Shown here piece after piece: positions 29,004 through 39,816 of a stretch of 64,000 nt of DNA. The notes below the pieces were generated by a model. The model had not been told where the DNA came from and searched no databases. It saw only the letters and a list, made by a program, of their open reading frames with translations. The stretch's first letter is position 1, and every line of letters starts with the position of its first letter. The position numbers and the translations under genes are program-made. Source of the DNA: Psychrobacter pygoscelis. Its GTDB lineage: Bacteria > Pseudomonadota > Gammaproteobacteria > Pseudomonadales > Moraxellaceae. The DNA lies in NCBI RefSeq assembly GCF_004335015.1, contig NZ_RQRU01000001.1, positions 62,001-126,000 on the forward strand, in the 5' to 3' direction.

Positions 29004-32000
29004 CTAGAACTGCCAACTGTATACCACATCGACTACATTTTCAGCCGCTGAGGTTGCCTCGACATACACTCGCCGCGTTAGCTGGTAGCGTACAGACAAG
29101 CTATTTTGAGCATTAAACACGCCAACCCCATAGCGGATATATAAGTCTGGAGTAATGTATCCTGTTACATTGACATTGGTATCATCGCTATTGCCTGAGG
29201 CGTCCACGGTTAGGCTTTGTAGACCAAAGGCCCGGCCGATCTCATTGGTCAAGCTACGAGTACCACTTAAGCCAAAGCTTAGACCTGCAGCAGCCAGATT
29301 ATTGGTGACCTCAGACTTAAACCCTTGCTCACTGACTTGCGCGCCGCTTGGATTGCGAATACGGCCAGTGACCAGTGCATTCATGGCTTGCTGCTGAGTC
29401 AACCCTGCATTATTAAAGACGATAATATTCGGATTGGCGGTATCACCTTTAACACGGACACCTACATTTTTGCCTTCTATCTCTTTGACCGCCTCAATAC
29501 TTAGATTGGGTTTCCTAACATCGCCATTAAAGCGAATCTGGGCGTAGTTAAGCTCTAGGTTTTGACCGAAGGCATCGATGTTGGTTCGGCGTGATACCTG
29601 AACGACACCTTTTGCTTGCATAGCACCTTGACCACTTTGCTGTACTTCTATCGCCCCTGCTAAAGGTAGCACCGCACCAAACCCTCTAAAGTTGACATCA
29701 TCACCCAGATCCACACCGATGTTGGCATTGATCGACCAAGGCTTGGTAACTGCCAAGACTTCATCAAGATTGCCAATCAAGCGGCGATCCAAGACCACGA
29801 CATCTTCAGATTGAGTGATAATATCTTCACTTGCCTCAGGTGGCCGGATGGTCGCACTAGGTACGCTGATAGCCCCTTCAACTTTGACATAACGCTCTGT
29901 AGGACGCACGATGATATCGATATCTGGACTCACCTCAGCGACAAGTAGTGGCGGCTGCGTTAGCACCAAACGATTACCTTCGATACTGAGCTTGGCTTGT
30001 AACTTTTGTTGCCAGTTAATCGTACCGTCGATTTGACCGGTGCCTGAGCCGCTATTAAAGCTACCATCAACCAGCGCTTCATTACCCCGAATCTTAGCAG
30101 TCGCATTTAGATTGGTAAAATTAATCGGCACATCCAATAGGGCTACTCGACCATCACTCAACTCTACATTGCCATAAAAATCAGGCTTGTTCAGTGTGCC
30201 GCCTATACCCCCAGCCATGGTAATGTTACCCTCTAAAACACGTATACCTGGGAAGAAGGGCTTAAAGACCGCTAGATTAAGCTCATTGATCACCAAGGCA
30301 CCTGAGATCGGCTTCGGTGACTTATAAGGATCGACAATCACTTCAGCATAGCCTTTACCACCTTGTCCTGTATTGATATCAGTACGAAGCTTCAGGCCAT
30401 CTGCTACTGACATGGCAATTAAGGATATCCGCTTATAGGTAACAGTCACTGGACGACTGTCGCCCTCTTGAATCAAGCCTAACTTACCATTGTCAGAGTA
30501 CAAGGTAGCATTGATATCAGGTGCTGCCCCTTTTTTCCAGCCTACCACCGCCTTACCGTTAATTTTAGCTTGCCAATCTAGATCTTTTGGCATAAATGGC
30601 GACAGCAAAGTAGTGTCGATATTTTGTAGCGTCAAATCCACTTGACCCTTGTCAGGCGAGGCGATCAAATTATTACGTAAGCATAGCTTGCCCGACTGAT
30701 CGGACGCACCCCAACAATGAGCTGCCAGCTGAATCTGGGCAGGCCGCGACTTACCCTTAGTATTAACAGGCAAGGCTGCGATCAGCTGAGCCGGCTGGAG
30801 CTGATTTAAGGTGGCATACTTTGAGGTAATCTTACCCTTACCTACTACCCCAGACCAGCGCATATCTTCTCTATTGAAGCCACCTTTCACTAGGGCTGAC
30901 ACACGCCCTTGATCTGTACCAAAAGATACGCTCAGTACATGATCTTGCTCTGTACCATTAAATACAGCATTTAGCTCATCAAAGCTGCGTCCTGCCATCT
31001 CTAGATTTTGCGCACTGACGACCAGCTGACTTGGACTATTGGCCATATCAACTATCTTGCCACGGATACGCCCTTCTCTTAACAACAGATTAGGAAAGGC
31101 CATTCGCTCACCTACTAAATCTATATAAAGAGTGGGTAGTGCTTGACCTTCAGGCTGCGTGACTGTCGCTCCACCTGAGACTTTACCCGCAAGATTATCG
31201 GAAAGCTGATCTAGACTGGTTATATTGACTTTGGCTTCAAGCTGCTTGGCATTACCATTGGCTGTAAGGTAATTATCACCCCATCTTAGTACCAAATTAT
31301 CAGCATCCAAGCGTTCAATTAAGGCGTTGACCTGCTGATATTTAGCCTCGCTATCTTGTCCTTTTAGCCGCTCAAAATAGGCAGTCAAGTCTTTCGGTAG
31401 CTTCAGCTTAGCTTTTAGGCTACCAGCAGCACTAAGCTGCTGACCTTTTAGGGTACCAGTGAGGTTTACTTGATTTAGATTGATATTTTGCTGCGTGTCG
31501 CTCCACTGACCATTAGTCAGAACCACACCTGTGATGTTGCTGGGCATGTCAGCAGCGAAGTAGCCTAGATTGAACTGCTGCATTTGCGCCTTGATATCCC
31601 AAGCAAGACCTTGGCGCACATCAACAGTACCACTGGCATCAATACTGCCTGCATCCCCAACATGACGAAAGCGCTTGACGGTAATAACTTGCGCGTCGCC
31701 ACTTGCATCGATGTTAAGTTTACCCGCTGGCAGCTTATCGGTATCGAGAATACCATCAAACTTTAGACTGAAGTTGCCAAGTTTGCCGCTAGGTGCTTTG
31801 GTTGACTTATGATTGCCCTTGGCCTGAGTAGCGCCTGCGCGCTTATCAGTAATCCAGCGTCCTGACGTCGTTAAGTCTCCAGTCAAAATAGCTGGATTCT
31901 CAGGAACAAAATATCCGACATCAAACTTATCAAAGTTACCAGTGACATTCCAAGCAATATCCTGACGTAGATCAATATCACCCGAGACATCCATCTGCCC

Positions 32001-34070
32001 AGCCTCGCCGCCATAACGTAGATGACGTAAAAAGACATGCTTTGCCGAGCCATACGCATCCACCGACAAATCGCCTGTCGGCACATCACGGGTATTTACT
32101 CGCCCATCAAATCTGGCATCAAAATCAGTAACCTCTCCTGCTATCAAGTCGATTCTACCGTCACCTTTACCGGTCACGCGAAGGTCACGACTGTCTTGAC
32201 TGGCGTCTAGTCGAACCTGTAAGTCTGCCGCGCCTATGGTAACATCATGACGCTGGCCTTGGACTCGCTTGCTAACTTTGTGGCCATTTCTATTTTGGCT
32301 AGTGACGACTTGATTGATATCTATCAGACGACCACTGGCGATAATATTGCCTTCCAGCCGCTCGATAGGTAGATCCTCGCGATAGTTCTTGGGTAATAGC
32401 TCATTGGTTATGGCATTGATCTGCCAAGTTAATGGACGATTGCTTCCAGCCAGTTGAATCTCACCCGTTCCACTTAAGTCACCGACGATACCGTTATAGA
32501 CCACCTTAGGTAAATTGATGGTGTCGCCATTCTTACGCATCTTAACATCATAGACACCAGCTGGTGCGACACTTAATTCTGTAATATTGGCATTGGCATC
32601 GACAGAAAGTCTACCGTCTTGAACAATGACATGTGCCTTACCTTCTGGGCTAATGATATTGCCAATCTTAGGCACGTCACGACGCGTCAATGATAGCCAA
32701 TTGGCATCGATGTACCAAGGCGGTGTCTGAGTAGACTTAGCAGAGCGTCTACCGCGAACCATATCAATGTTAAGCTGCTCACCATCACGCTGATCAAGAT
32801 CAATATTGATCTGCATATTGCTGTTGGCATTTTTATTTTTAAAGGCGAAGTCAAGCTTACCATCTAAGGTCTTTGGGGCATAAGCCTTATAGTCTTCATA
32901 CTCTTTAGGGATAGCACGGCGCAGATCAAAGCCGCGACCATGAGCAGTAATATCAGCAGTGAATGCTTGCGACCAATCTAGGACACCGTCGAGTGCTAGG
33001 CGGCCCTCTGGAACATCAGCAAGTAGCTGCTCAATCTGCAATTGACTGTTAGCGATTACACCACGGCCTTGATAATGCCCAGATGGGATATCTTTGGCAG
33101 TTAGCTCAGAGTTTATTCGCAAACGAATATTAGAGGTGACGCCACTGGCGGTCAAAAGGCCTGACTTAAGATGAATGTCTTGGGACTCCAAATACGGAAT
33201 CTGCACCTCATCCCAACGTAGCTTGGCTTGAAACGGAGCCTCATCATCAAGACCTTGAGCAACAAACTCACCCTCTACCTTTGAGTCGTTATAGCGACTA
33301 CTAACCTTACCGACTGTGCGTTTAAGGCTGCCTGTAACACTGACGTTGAGGGGGTCTACATAGACTTTTTCTAGAGCGCTGACAGTAACGATGGCCTTGG
33401 CATCAAGTGGATAGTCGCCACTGAGGGTAATCCCACCTGAGAGATTATCCACCTTAACGATATCGGCATACTGCAAGTGGGCTTGGCCCACCTCTACATC
33501 ACTGCCTACCCAAGTCAAATCTTTGGCAAGAACCCCTTTAATAATAATTGGCTCTTTGGTGACTTGTTTATAGTGAATAGAATCTATTTGTGCTTGATCA
33601 AAGCGTAGATTGACTGGGAGCTTTAGGGTGTTATAGTCGTAAGGGTCGCCAGTTGGCGGTTTGCGATTGATAATATCGATTCGATGAATATTGGCGTCTC
33701 TTAGATGCACCTCTTTAGAGAAAATTGCCCGCCAGCCTATCTTGACGTACGCTTGATCGACATCAACGTCGATATCCTCAGTAGCAGGGATGTGGATATC
33801 CTTGATCCAAATGCCTTCTCTTAGGTTGCCTTTACCATACGCAAACTTAATACCCGTCTCAGAGCTCGCTTTTTCTAGCAAAAATCTAGTGCCCGACTCT
33901 GTCCCTGCTACATAATAAAAAGCAGCAAACATGATGACAACCAACAATATCATTATCAACATGAGTTTTAATAAAAAAGACAAGGGATACCAACGACGAA
34001 CTGCTCTAGCATCACGCTGAGCAGGATCTTCTGAAGAATCCTTCGGAGACGGGGGTGGATTGCTTATCAT
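29004..34070 (-). CDS. tamB: Translocation and assembly module protein TamB
   Basis: A 1688-residue AsmA-like protein anchored in the inner membrane by one helix (about residues 33-55) and spanning the periplasm to the outer membrane, where it works with TamA; current work also links the family to phospholipid transport. Most of the length is repetitive beta-rich text, as expected for the hydrophobic groove. The conserved C-terminal DUF490 domain has GFGAVLPLAGAIEVQQSG-like and YGVGVFNAQNSLSVRYQL segments and ends ENVVDVVYSWQF. It is longer than E. coli TamB (1259). The frame opens at a TTG at 34079; the ATG at 34070 is preferred, though its ribosome binding site is weak. It lies 231 bp downstream of tamA on the same strand, the conserved order. 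Confidence 0.94.
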   Translation of the reverse strand: MISNPPPSPKDSSEDPAQRDARAVRRWYPLSFLLKLMLIMILLVVIMFAAFYYVAGTESGTRFLLEKASSETGIKFAYGKGNLREGIWIKDIHIPATEDIDVDVDQAYVKIGWRAIFSKEVHLRDANIHRIDIINRKPPTGDPYDYNTLKLPVNLRFDQAQIDSIHYKQVTKEPIIIKGVLAKDLTWVGSDVEVGQAHLQYADIVKVDNLSGGITLSGDYPLDAKAIVTVSALEKVYVDPLNVSVTGSLKRTVGKVSSRYNDSKVEGEFVAQGLDDEAPFQAKLRWDEVQIPYLESQDIHLKSGLLTASGVTSNIRLRINSELTAKDIPSGHYQGRGVIANSQLQIEQLLADVPEGRLALDGVLDWSQAFTADITAHGRGFDLRRAIPKEYEDYKAYAPKTLDGKLDFAFKNKNANSNMQINIDLDQRDGEQLNIDMVRGRRSAKSTQTPPWYIDANWLSLTRRDVPKIGNIISPEGKAHVIVQDGRLSVDANANITELSVAPAGVYDVKMRKNGDTINLPKVVYNGIVGDLSGTGEIQLAGSNRPLTWQINAITNELLPKNYREDLPIERLEGNIIASGRLIDINQVVTSQNRNGHKVSKRVQGQRHDVTIGAADLQVRLDASQDSRDLRVTGKGDGRIDLIAGEVTDFDARFDGRVNTRDVPTGDLSVDAYGSAKHVFLRHLRYGGEAGQMDVSGDIDLRQDIAWNVTGNFDKFDVGYFVPENPAILTGDLTTSGRWITDKRAGATQAKGNHKSTKAPSGKLGNFSLKFDGILDTDKLPAGKLNIDASGDAQVITVKRFRHVGDAGSIDASGTVDVRQGLAWDIKAQMQQFNLGYFAADMPSNITGVVLTNGQWSDTQQNINLNQVNLTGTLKGQQLSAAGSLKAKLKLPKDLTAYFERLKGQDSEAKYQQVNALIERLDADNLVLRWGDNYLTANGNAKQLEAKVNITSLDQLSDNLAGKVSGGATVTQPEGQALPTLYIDLVGERMAFPNLLLREGRIRGKIVDMANSPSQLVVSAQNLEMAGRSFDELNAVFNGTEQDHVLSVSFGTDQGRVSALVKGGFNREDMRWSGVVGKGKITSKYATLNQLQPAQLIAALPVNTKGKSRPAQIQLAAHCWGASDQSGKLCLRNNLIASPDKGQVDLTLQNIDTTLLSPFMPKDLDWQAKINGKAVVGWKKGAAPDINATLYSDNGKLGLIQEGDSRPVTVTYKRISLIAMSVADGLKLRTDINTGQGGKGYAEVIVDPYKSPKPISGALVINELNLAVFKPFFPGIRVLEGNITMAGGIGGTLNKPDFYGNVELSDGRVALLDVPINFTNLNATAKIRGNEALVDGSFNSGSGTGQIDGTINWQQKLQAKLSIEGNRLVLTQPPLLVAEVSPDIDIIVRPTERYVKVEGAISVPSATIRPPEASEDIITQSEDVVVLDRRLIGNLDEVLAVTKPWSINANIGVDLGDDVNFRGFGAVLPLAGAIEVQQSGQGAMQAKGVVQVSRRTNIDAFGQNLELNYAQIRFNGDVRKPNLSIEAVKEIEGKNVGVRVKGDTANPNIIVFNNAGLTQQQAMNALVTGRIRNPSGAQVSEQGFKSEVTNNLAAAGLSFGLSGTRSLTNEIGRAFGLQSLTVDASGNSDDTNVNVTGYITPDLYIRYGVGVFNAQNSLSVRYQLTRRVYVEATSAAENVVDVVYSWQF

Positions 34071-34301
34071 GACACTCAAATAGGTAAATTAATTAGGGTT
34101 CAGCTGGATTGTCGTTATTCGTATAAATTTGAATAACCGATTTAAAAAATAATGATCTTTAACATATGACCGCCAAACCCTTAAATATAGAGAGTTAAAC
34201 TCAGATGGTGAACTATAATTGTTAAGTTAATCTTCGCAAAAGTTTCTGATTATACTATATTTCCTTAGATTGCTAGCACTTGCGACTACCAGCATTTGTG
34301 C

Positions 34302-37300
34302 CTACAAGGGCGAGCCAATAAAGAAATACAATCTAACAGGGATACTTTCTTCAGTTACACCGGCCGCCACATCCAGTCGAACCACACCTATAGGCGAGGC
34401 CCAGCGTATCCCGGTGCCGACACCTATCTTAGTATCGGTCTCAAAGTCAGTATCATAGGCATTGCCCACATCTGTAAAGACGGCCGCTCTAAAGCCAGGC
34501 CGGAACTCATAGTTGTATTCTGCACTACCGACGGCTAACACTTGCCCACCAGTCAGATAGCCCTTTTCAATGGGCGATAAGCTCTTATAATCGTAGCCAC
34601 GGATACTCTGATCGCCCCCTGCTAGGAAGCGCAAATTATACGGCACATCATAGAAGTCATCTGCCCATAGATACCCCCCCTCAAAGCGGCCAATAACCTG
34701 ATGCTCATTACTTTCACCAAAGCTATAAATACCGCGGACACCCGCACGAGCTATGGCCATATTGGTATCTGTCAATACCCCATCTGCCCCCGCTTCAATA
34801 CCATAATATTGGCGGATACCTTTAGTCGGATTATTCACATTATCCACATCAAGCTTACTCATGCCATAGCCTAACAACAGAGCTTCTTGAGTCGGCTTTG
34901 ATGAGGTAAATCTGACTGGTAAGTCGCTACGTCTTGCCTCATCGACGCTAGTCTCTAACTCATCGTGATGATAGCGAATAGAGTACGTACGGTTCCACCC
35001 CTCTTCACGGCGAATATTACGGGTTAATGACGCTTCTACCGTATTGGTAGATAAATCAAAGCTACCTTCACCTTTATCTAATGTCTCCTCTCGATAACTC
35101 AAGCTTGCATTCAGCGTATCATTGAGCGGATGCTTCCAAGGTCGACTTGCATAGATGGTCGCATTCTTATCCATACGTGATGCTGCTACTTCGAACCCAG
35201 CTTGATAACCATCTCGGTTGATCAAATTGTAGTCAACTTTGGCTGTGGCACGAACGCCGGTGTCAGTACCATAGCCGATACCAACTTGAGCATCTCGAGG
35301 CTTTTCTGATGAGACATAGACATAAAGGGGAACCTGCTTGGTACGCTTCACCTCTTCAGGAGTTATACGCCCGGAGAGTTTTTCAGGCTTAAGCGCTTGG
35401 ACTTCATCATCACCATCAGGGAGAATCTTCTTAGCAATACTGCTAATAGAATCACTAATCCGGCCCAATAAACTCTTGGATTCTAGACCTTGTTCATCCA
35501 GTACTCGATCATCGGGTAGCGACACCAAGCGCTCAGCTTTTTGTTGGATAGCAATGAGCTTCTCGTGGGTCTGCTCATCCACCTGAAAGTCAATAGGCGC
35601 GATATCCTGCTCATCGACCGTATCCTTAGATGGATTTTCATCTGCTGGAACATCACTCTTAGCAGTCAAGTTAGCATCATTTTCTACCGTACTATTGGCA
35701 ATAGTATCGGCAGGATTCTCAGCATTGAGGATACTTATATCTTCATTATCATCCAAACTATTGTCATTGCTTACCGAACTGTCAAAGCCCAAAGTGGCAT
35801 TAGTATCTATTGCATCAGTGGGTAAGATGACCTCTACATTGACCGTGTTAAAATAGCGTGTGGCTGATAAGTCATTGCTAAGCTTGGTAATATTAGGTAG
35901 GTAATAAGGATCGCCTGACTTGAAGCTCAACAGTTGACGCAGCAGCTCTGGTTTAATGGGTAGCTTATTGGGATCACGCGTCAGCTCATTACTGGCCTCA
36001 TCATAGGTGAAGAATACCACGTCATCAAACTTATAGCGCTCGCCAGTGTTGTAGATAAGATCGACGTCAGCGGTGTTGTCTGGCAAGATGATATCGACAG
36101 ATTTATTCAGCCAGTACTTATCGAAATAGCCTTGATTACTACTAAGGGTCTCAATCGCAGCTTTACTGGTCTTATAGACACCGTGATTGAATACTTCTCC
36201 TGAATGTGGTGGCAAGGATTCTTCAAGAGCCTGAAACTCTGGTGTATCCCCGCCCTCACCTCGAATATCAATAACCCTATTATCAACAATTACAGGCTCG
36301 CCAAGCCTCTCTATAATGACGTCAATATCATCGTCACTCTGACGACGTAGTCGTAACGCCACATCATAGTAGCCGACTGCTTTGGCCGCATTTAAAGCCG
36401 TTTGACGCAGCCTTGGCAGCGCCCCAGTAAAGTCAGCAACAGACTGTACCGTGATGTCCTCTAGTGCTGCTTTAATATTATTAATAGGCTGAATATTTTT
36501 ATCCGCTTTGATCAATTTAGCTGAAGATGAGTTACTCTCTCCTTGCTCAAGATAGACCGTCGCATTGATACGTGGTAACGCGGAATAACCGTCATTAAAG
36601 TAGCGATTATAGAGACGCTTAAATATATTGCCATCACTACGTGCGCTCGTCGTATCATCGCTAGCCTTTTCAATACTCTCTGCTAGGGCATCAGACTCTG
36701 AGGTCGCTTGATAATCTGGTAAGAAATCTTCAGGATTGATATCTGCGCTCGCCTGCGAGTCACTATTTTCGCCATCCGCTTGCCGCGCTGCCTCTATATG
36801 ACTGTCTACAATTTGTGCTTGATCACTGCCTTTGACTTGATTGCTTGACTGCTTTGCCAGCTCAAGCTCGGGATCTTGTCGCTCCGTAATATCATTGACG
36901 CCATTTAAGCCCTCTGACTGACCACTACTAACCGCATCAGAAACTTGAATGGGCCGATTTAATACATCGGCTTCGGCGTTAGTGACATTATCCTCATTAA
37001 CGCTTGTGCTGCCAGTATTTCGGTCAGTAGCATCCTCGGCGACAGTATCATTAACCCCTAGGGTCTCAAGGTTACTAGGCGTAGGTAACTTGGCTGCATC
37101 AAGCTCAGAATCCAGCCCAAGCGGCGCTTCATTACTGTCTAATGTCGCTACTGGCGCATCGAACTGCGCTGCTCGTTGAACCAGCGAATCAACAACTCCT
37201 AGCTGACTGTCAATCTCAGCTGGGCTCATCATCTGATATCCAGAGCGCTGCACTTCCTCAGCTTGCTGATTTAAGGTATCTTCAGAGATAAGCTGCATAG

Positions 37301-37883
37301 CGCTATCTGGGGGGCTACTATCAGCCGAATCCTCTGAAATATCAGCAACCGCTGGTCTGCTTTGACGACTAGCACTCGCTTGGGACGCAGTCACTCGAGG
37401 GTTATTCGGCTGCGAGGAATCTGATTGAGACGCCACCGCGGCTTGTTCCTCACGGTTAGAGGCGCTGTTTATTGCTGCAGTTTTGGGCTGATTGCTACTA
37501 GAATTAGTAGATGAGGTCTTAGTTGACGTGGCTTTTTTCGATCTAGGTTTAGGATTGGACGCCTTATCTATCGTTTCTTGCTGATAAGCTTCTAGCACTG
37601 ACGCATCGACCAGACCATTTTCTACGGCCTTTTTTAGATGTAAGGCGTCTAAGACTTGATGTAAGTCTTCGTCCTTTTGAGCGGCCGCTGCATTGGTAGA
37701 GTCGAGCGCTGGGTCAGCGCTATTTACATCTGTATCAGTGTTGGTCTCGGCATAGGCACTACCAAGAGGCAGTAGCATAACGCTACTCATGGCCGTTACT
37801 AATGCCGTCTTATAAAATCGGCGCTTGTGGCGAGGCAATCTAGTATTATTTACTTTCTTTGTAGTGCTGTGCGTCACTGTCAT
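34302..37883 (-). CDS. tamA: Translocation and assembly module protein TamA (Omp85 family) with long acidic extensions
   Basis: A 1193-residue outer-membrane protein, twice the length of E. coli TamA (577). From the ATG at 37883 (AAAGGT upstream), a signal peptide (KTALVTAMSSVMLLPLGSAYA) is followed by about 350 residues of Ser/Asp/Gln-rich, apparently disordered sequence. POTRA domains follow (VYLEQGESNSSSAKLIK onwards). The third POTRA is split by a roughly 160-residue acidic insertion (about 35345-35820 on DNA). The 16-stranded barrel begins at AQVGIGYGTDTGVRA and ends RLYFFIGSPL, comparable to the E. coli ending HFSLGPEL. The barrel contains the conserved RFLAGGDQSIRGYDY segment. The frame is open to 37967. 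It is followed by tamB. Confidence 0.93.
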   Translation of the reverse strand: MTVTHSTTKKVNNTRLPRHKRRFYKTALVTAMSSVMLLPLGSAYAETNTDTDVNSADPALDSTNAAAAQKDEDLHQVLDALHLKKAVENGLVDASVLEAYQQETIDKASNPKPRSKKATSTKTSSTNSSSNQPKTAAINSASNREEQAAVASQSDSSQPNNPRVTASQASASRQSRPAVADISEDSADSSPPDSAMQLISEDTLNQQAEEVQRSGYQMMSPAEIDSQLGVVDSLVQRAAQFDAPVATLDSNEAPLGLDSELDAAKLPTPSNLETLGVNDTVAEDATDRNTGSTSVNEDNVTNAEADVLNRPIQVSDAVSSGQSEGLNGVNDITERQDPELELAKQSSNQVKGSDQAQIVDSHIEAARQADGENSDSQASADINPEDFLPDYQATSESDALAESIEKASDDTTSARSDGNIFKRLYNRYFNDGYSALPRINATVYLEQGESNSSSAKLIKADKNIQPINNIKAALEDITVQSVADFTGALPRLRQTALNAAKAVGYYDVALRLRRQSDDDIDVIIERLGEPVIVDNRVIDIRGEGGDTPEFQALEESLPPHSGEVFNHGVYKTSKAAIETLSSNQGYFDKYWLNKSVDIILPDNTADVDLIYNTGERYKFDDVVFFTYDEASNELTRDPNKLPIKPELLRQLLSFKSGDPYYLPNITKLSNDLSATRYFNTVNVEVILPTDAIDTNATLGFDSSVSNDNSLDDNEDISILNAENPADTIANSTVENDANLTAKSDVPADENPSKDTVDEQDIAPIDFQVDEQTHEKLIAIQQKAERLVSLPDDRVLDEQGLESKSLLGRISDSISSIAKKILPDGDDEVQALKPEKLSGRITPEEVKRTKQVPLYVYVSSEKPRDAQVGIGYGTDTGVRATAKVDYNLINRDGYQAGFEVAASRMDKNATIYASRPWKHPLNDTLNASLSYREETLDKGEGSFDLSTNTVEASLTRNIRREEGWNRTYSIRYHHDELETSVDEARRSDLPVRFTSSKPTQEALLLGYGMSKLDVDNVNNPTKGIRQYYGIEAGADGVLTDTNMAIARAGVRGIYSFGESNEHQVIGRFEGGYLWADDFYDVPYNLRFLAGGDQSIRGYDYKSLSPIEKGYLTGGQVLAVGSAEYNYEFRPGFRAAVFTDVGNAYDTDFETDTKIGVGTGIRWASPIGVVRLDVAAGVTEESIPVRLYFFIGSPL

Positions 37884-38364
37884 CCATACCTTTGCTTTTT
37901 GCGTCTTTAGCGTATCACTAGGAATAGTTAAACTTTGTGTCAATGGTAATGATATCTTAAGTCGCATATCAACTCATACCCTTCGGTTCAATTTTTGTCA
38001 TATTGGATGCCTAGTTCATACACTGCTGTACCCTGATAATATAGCTGCTGCACTATCCATAACGACCAAATATACTAAACTGCCGTACTTTGCTATTGCC
38101 TTTGGGACAAGGGTCGACATAATAAAACTTACAAATCATAACCCAGTTGTCAGTGTAATAATAGCTTAGTGTGCATGTATTTATATTTCAGCCTTGCTAT
38201 TATACGACGTATATTGAGTAACGAAACCCCAAGCTTGGATATTGCAATGTAAGGACAGCAAGGGACATAGCAATACAGACAGCAACGTAGATAATAATAA
38301 AAATAACCCAAATCAACTAGCTTAGGGGCTTATCTGAAGGCCATTACTATATTTAGGAGCGGGC
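37884..38364. other. Divergent intergenic region between tamA and the MFS gene
   Basis: About 480 bp. A plus-strand frame 37825-38169 overlaps the start of tamA and has no ribosome binding site; it is not a credible gene. Promoters for tamA and for the divergent transporter gene are expected here. I see no clear operator. Confidence 0.45.
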
Positions 38365-39762
38365 ATGGCGTCACAATTTCAACTTTTTGAACATCGTCGA
38401 TTTACGTCGATGTTTTTTACCCAGTTTTTGGGGGCGTTTAATGACAATGTCTTCAAACAGGCCTTAATCTTGGTGCTAACTTTTAGTGCAGCAAGTAAAA
38501 TAGGTATGGAGATTAGCATATTAAACAATCTGGCCGCGATGTTATTTATCCTGCCTTATTTTTTATTCTCGGCACTAGCCGGTCAGCTAGCAGATAAGTA
38601 TGAAAAGTCTAAGCTTACCCAAGCGCTAAAATTGCTTGAACTATCCATTATGCTAATCGCTGCTATTGGCTTTGTCATGGAGTGGTATCCTCTGCTATTT
38701 GTGGCTTTATTTTTGATGGGCACGCACTCTACTTTATTTGGACCAATCAAGTATGCTTACTTGCCTCAAGCAATGCACAGTGATGAGCTGGTTGGTGCCA
38801 ATGGCTTATTTCAGATGGGTACTTCGTTGGCTATCTTATTGGGTATGATTGTGGCTGGATTGCTATCGCAGACAGCTACACCATTATACTGGGTGAGTGC
38901 CTGCGTGATTGTAATCGCTATCTTGGGCTATATCGCCTCGCGGTTTATACCACTTACTCCTGCTATGCAGCCCTCTTTAAAGGTCAACTGGAATATCATC
39001 ACCACCAGTGTGGCGACTATTAAATATTTATATGCACTGCCCTATCTATTCTTTGTCATTATAGGGAATAGCTGGTTTTGGTTCTATGGTGCGACATTTT
39101 TGACACAGACCCCCGAATTTAGCAAAGTTATCTTGCATGGCAATGAGGCCGTGGTTATCTTATTGCTGACGTTATTCTCTGTCGGCGTGGCCATTGGCTC
39201 GCTACTTTGTAAAACCTTGACCAAAAACCAAGTTAGTTTAAGACTACTGCCTTTTGGTAGCGCAGGGCTAAGTATCTTTGCCATTGACTTATATCTATCG
39301 CTATCTGGTCTATCTATTGCCGCCACAGCTTTACTCGGGGTCACAGAGCTGACCCAGATAGCGGGTAGCTGGCGCGTATTTTTTGATTTATTTATGCTAG
39401 GATTTAGTGGTGGTATCTACATCGTACCGTTATATGCCTCAATGCAGGCTTATGCACCGCCAAGCCACCGCGCACGAGTGGTCGGCGCTAATAATATTTT
39501 TAACGCCCTATTCATGGTCAGCTCTGCTATCTTTGCGATAGTGATACTTAATGCCTTCAAGCTTAGCCTACCGCAGTTATTTTTGGTGAGTGGTATATTA
39601 AATTTGCTCTTTGGGACCTTTTTATATATTAAACTAAATAAACACGCTAAAAATGCCGTCATTCAAAACCAAGATACCATTTATCAAGATAGTGAGAATG
39701 ACCAAACTAAGAGTACTCTGGGTACTGCTGAGCAGGGTGCTGTTGATACAGACAACATCTAG
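38365..39762 (+). CDS. MFS transporter, LplT/Aas-like (probable lysophospholipid transporter)
   Basis: A 465-residue inner-membrane protein with about 12 hydrophobic helices. It starts RRFTSMFFTQFLGAFNDNVFKQAL, the N-terminal signature of the LplT group and of the transporter half of Aas-type proteins, which flip lysophospholipids across the inner membrane for re-acylation. GQLADKYEKSKL is the loop 2-3 motif of MFS carriers. It lacks the acyltransferase half of the Aas fusion; the C-terminal 45 residues are polar and probably disordered. The start is the ATG at 38365, with AGGAG about 9 nt upstream. Its divergent neighbour tamA/tamB also belongs to envelope lipid and protein traffic. Substrate assignment is inference from the family. 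Confidence 0.78.
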   Translation: MASQFQLFEHRRFTSMFFTQFLGAFNDNVFKQALILVLTFSAASKIGMEISILNNLAAMLFILPYFLFSALAGQLADKYEKSKLTQALKLLELSIMLIAAIGFVMEWYPLLFVALFLMGTHSTLFGPIKYAYLPQAMHSDELVGANGLFQMGTSLAILLGMIVAGLLSQTATPLYWVSACVIVIAILGYIASRFIPLTPAMQPSLKVNWNIITTSVATIKYLYALPYLFFVIIGNSWFWFYGATFLTQTPEFSKVILHGNEAVVILLLTLFSVGVAIGSLLCKTLTKNQVSLRLLPFGSAGLSIFAIDLYLSLSGLSIAATALLGVTELTQIAGSWRVFFDLFMLGFSGGIYIVPLYASMQAYAPPSHRARVVGANNIFNALFMVSSAIFAIVILNAFKLSLPQLFLVSGILNLLFGTFLYIKLNKHAKNAVIQNQDTIYQDSENDQTKSTLGTAEQGAVDTDNI

Positions 39763-39816
39763 TCGAGTCTAGATAAAAGAGTCATCATAATATGATGCGC
39801 AACTGGTACAAATTTC

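Noticed and set aside
37825-38169. Plus-strand 114-codon frame with a hydrophobic start
   Set aside because: It overlaps the 5' end of tamA on the opposite strand, lacks a ribosome binding site, and its hydrophobicity mirrors antisense of tamA.
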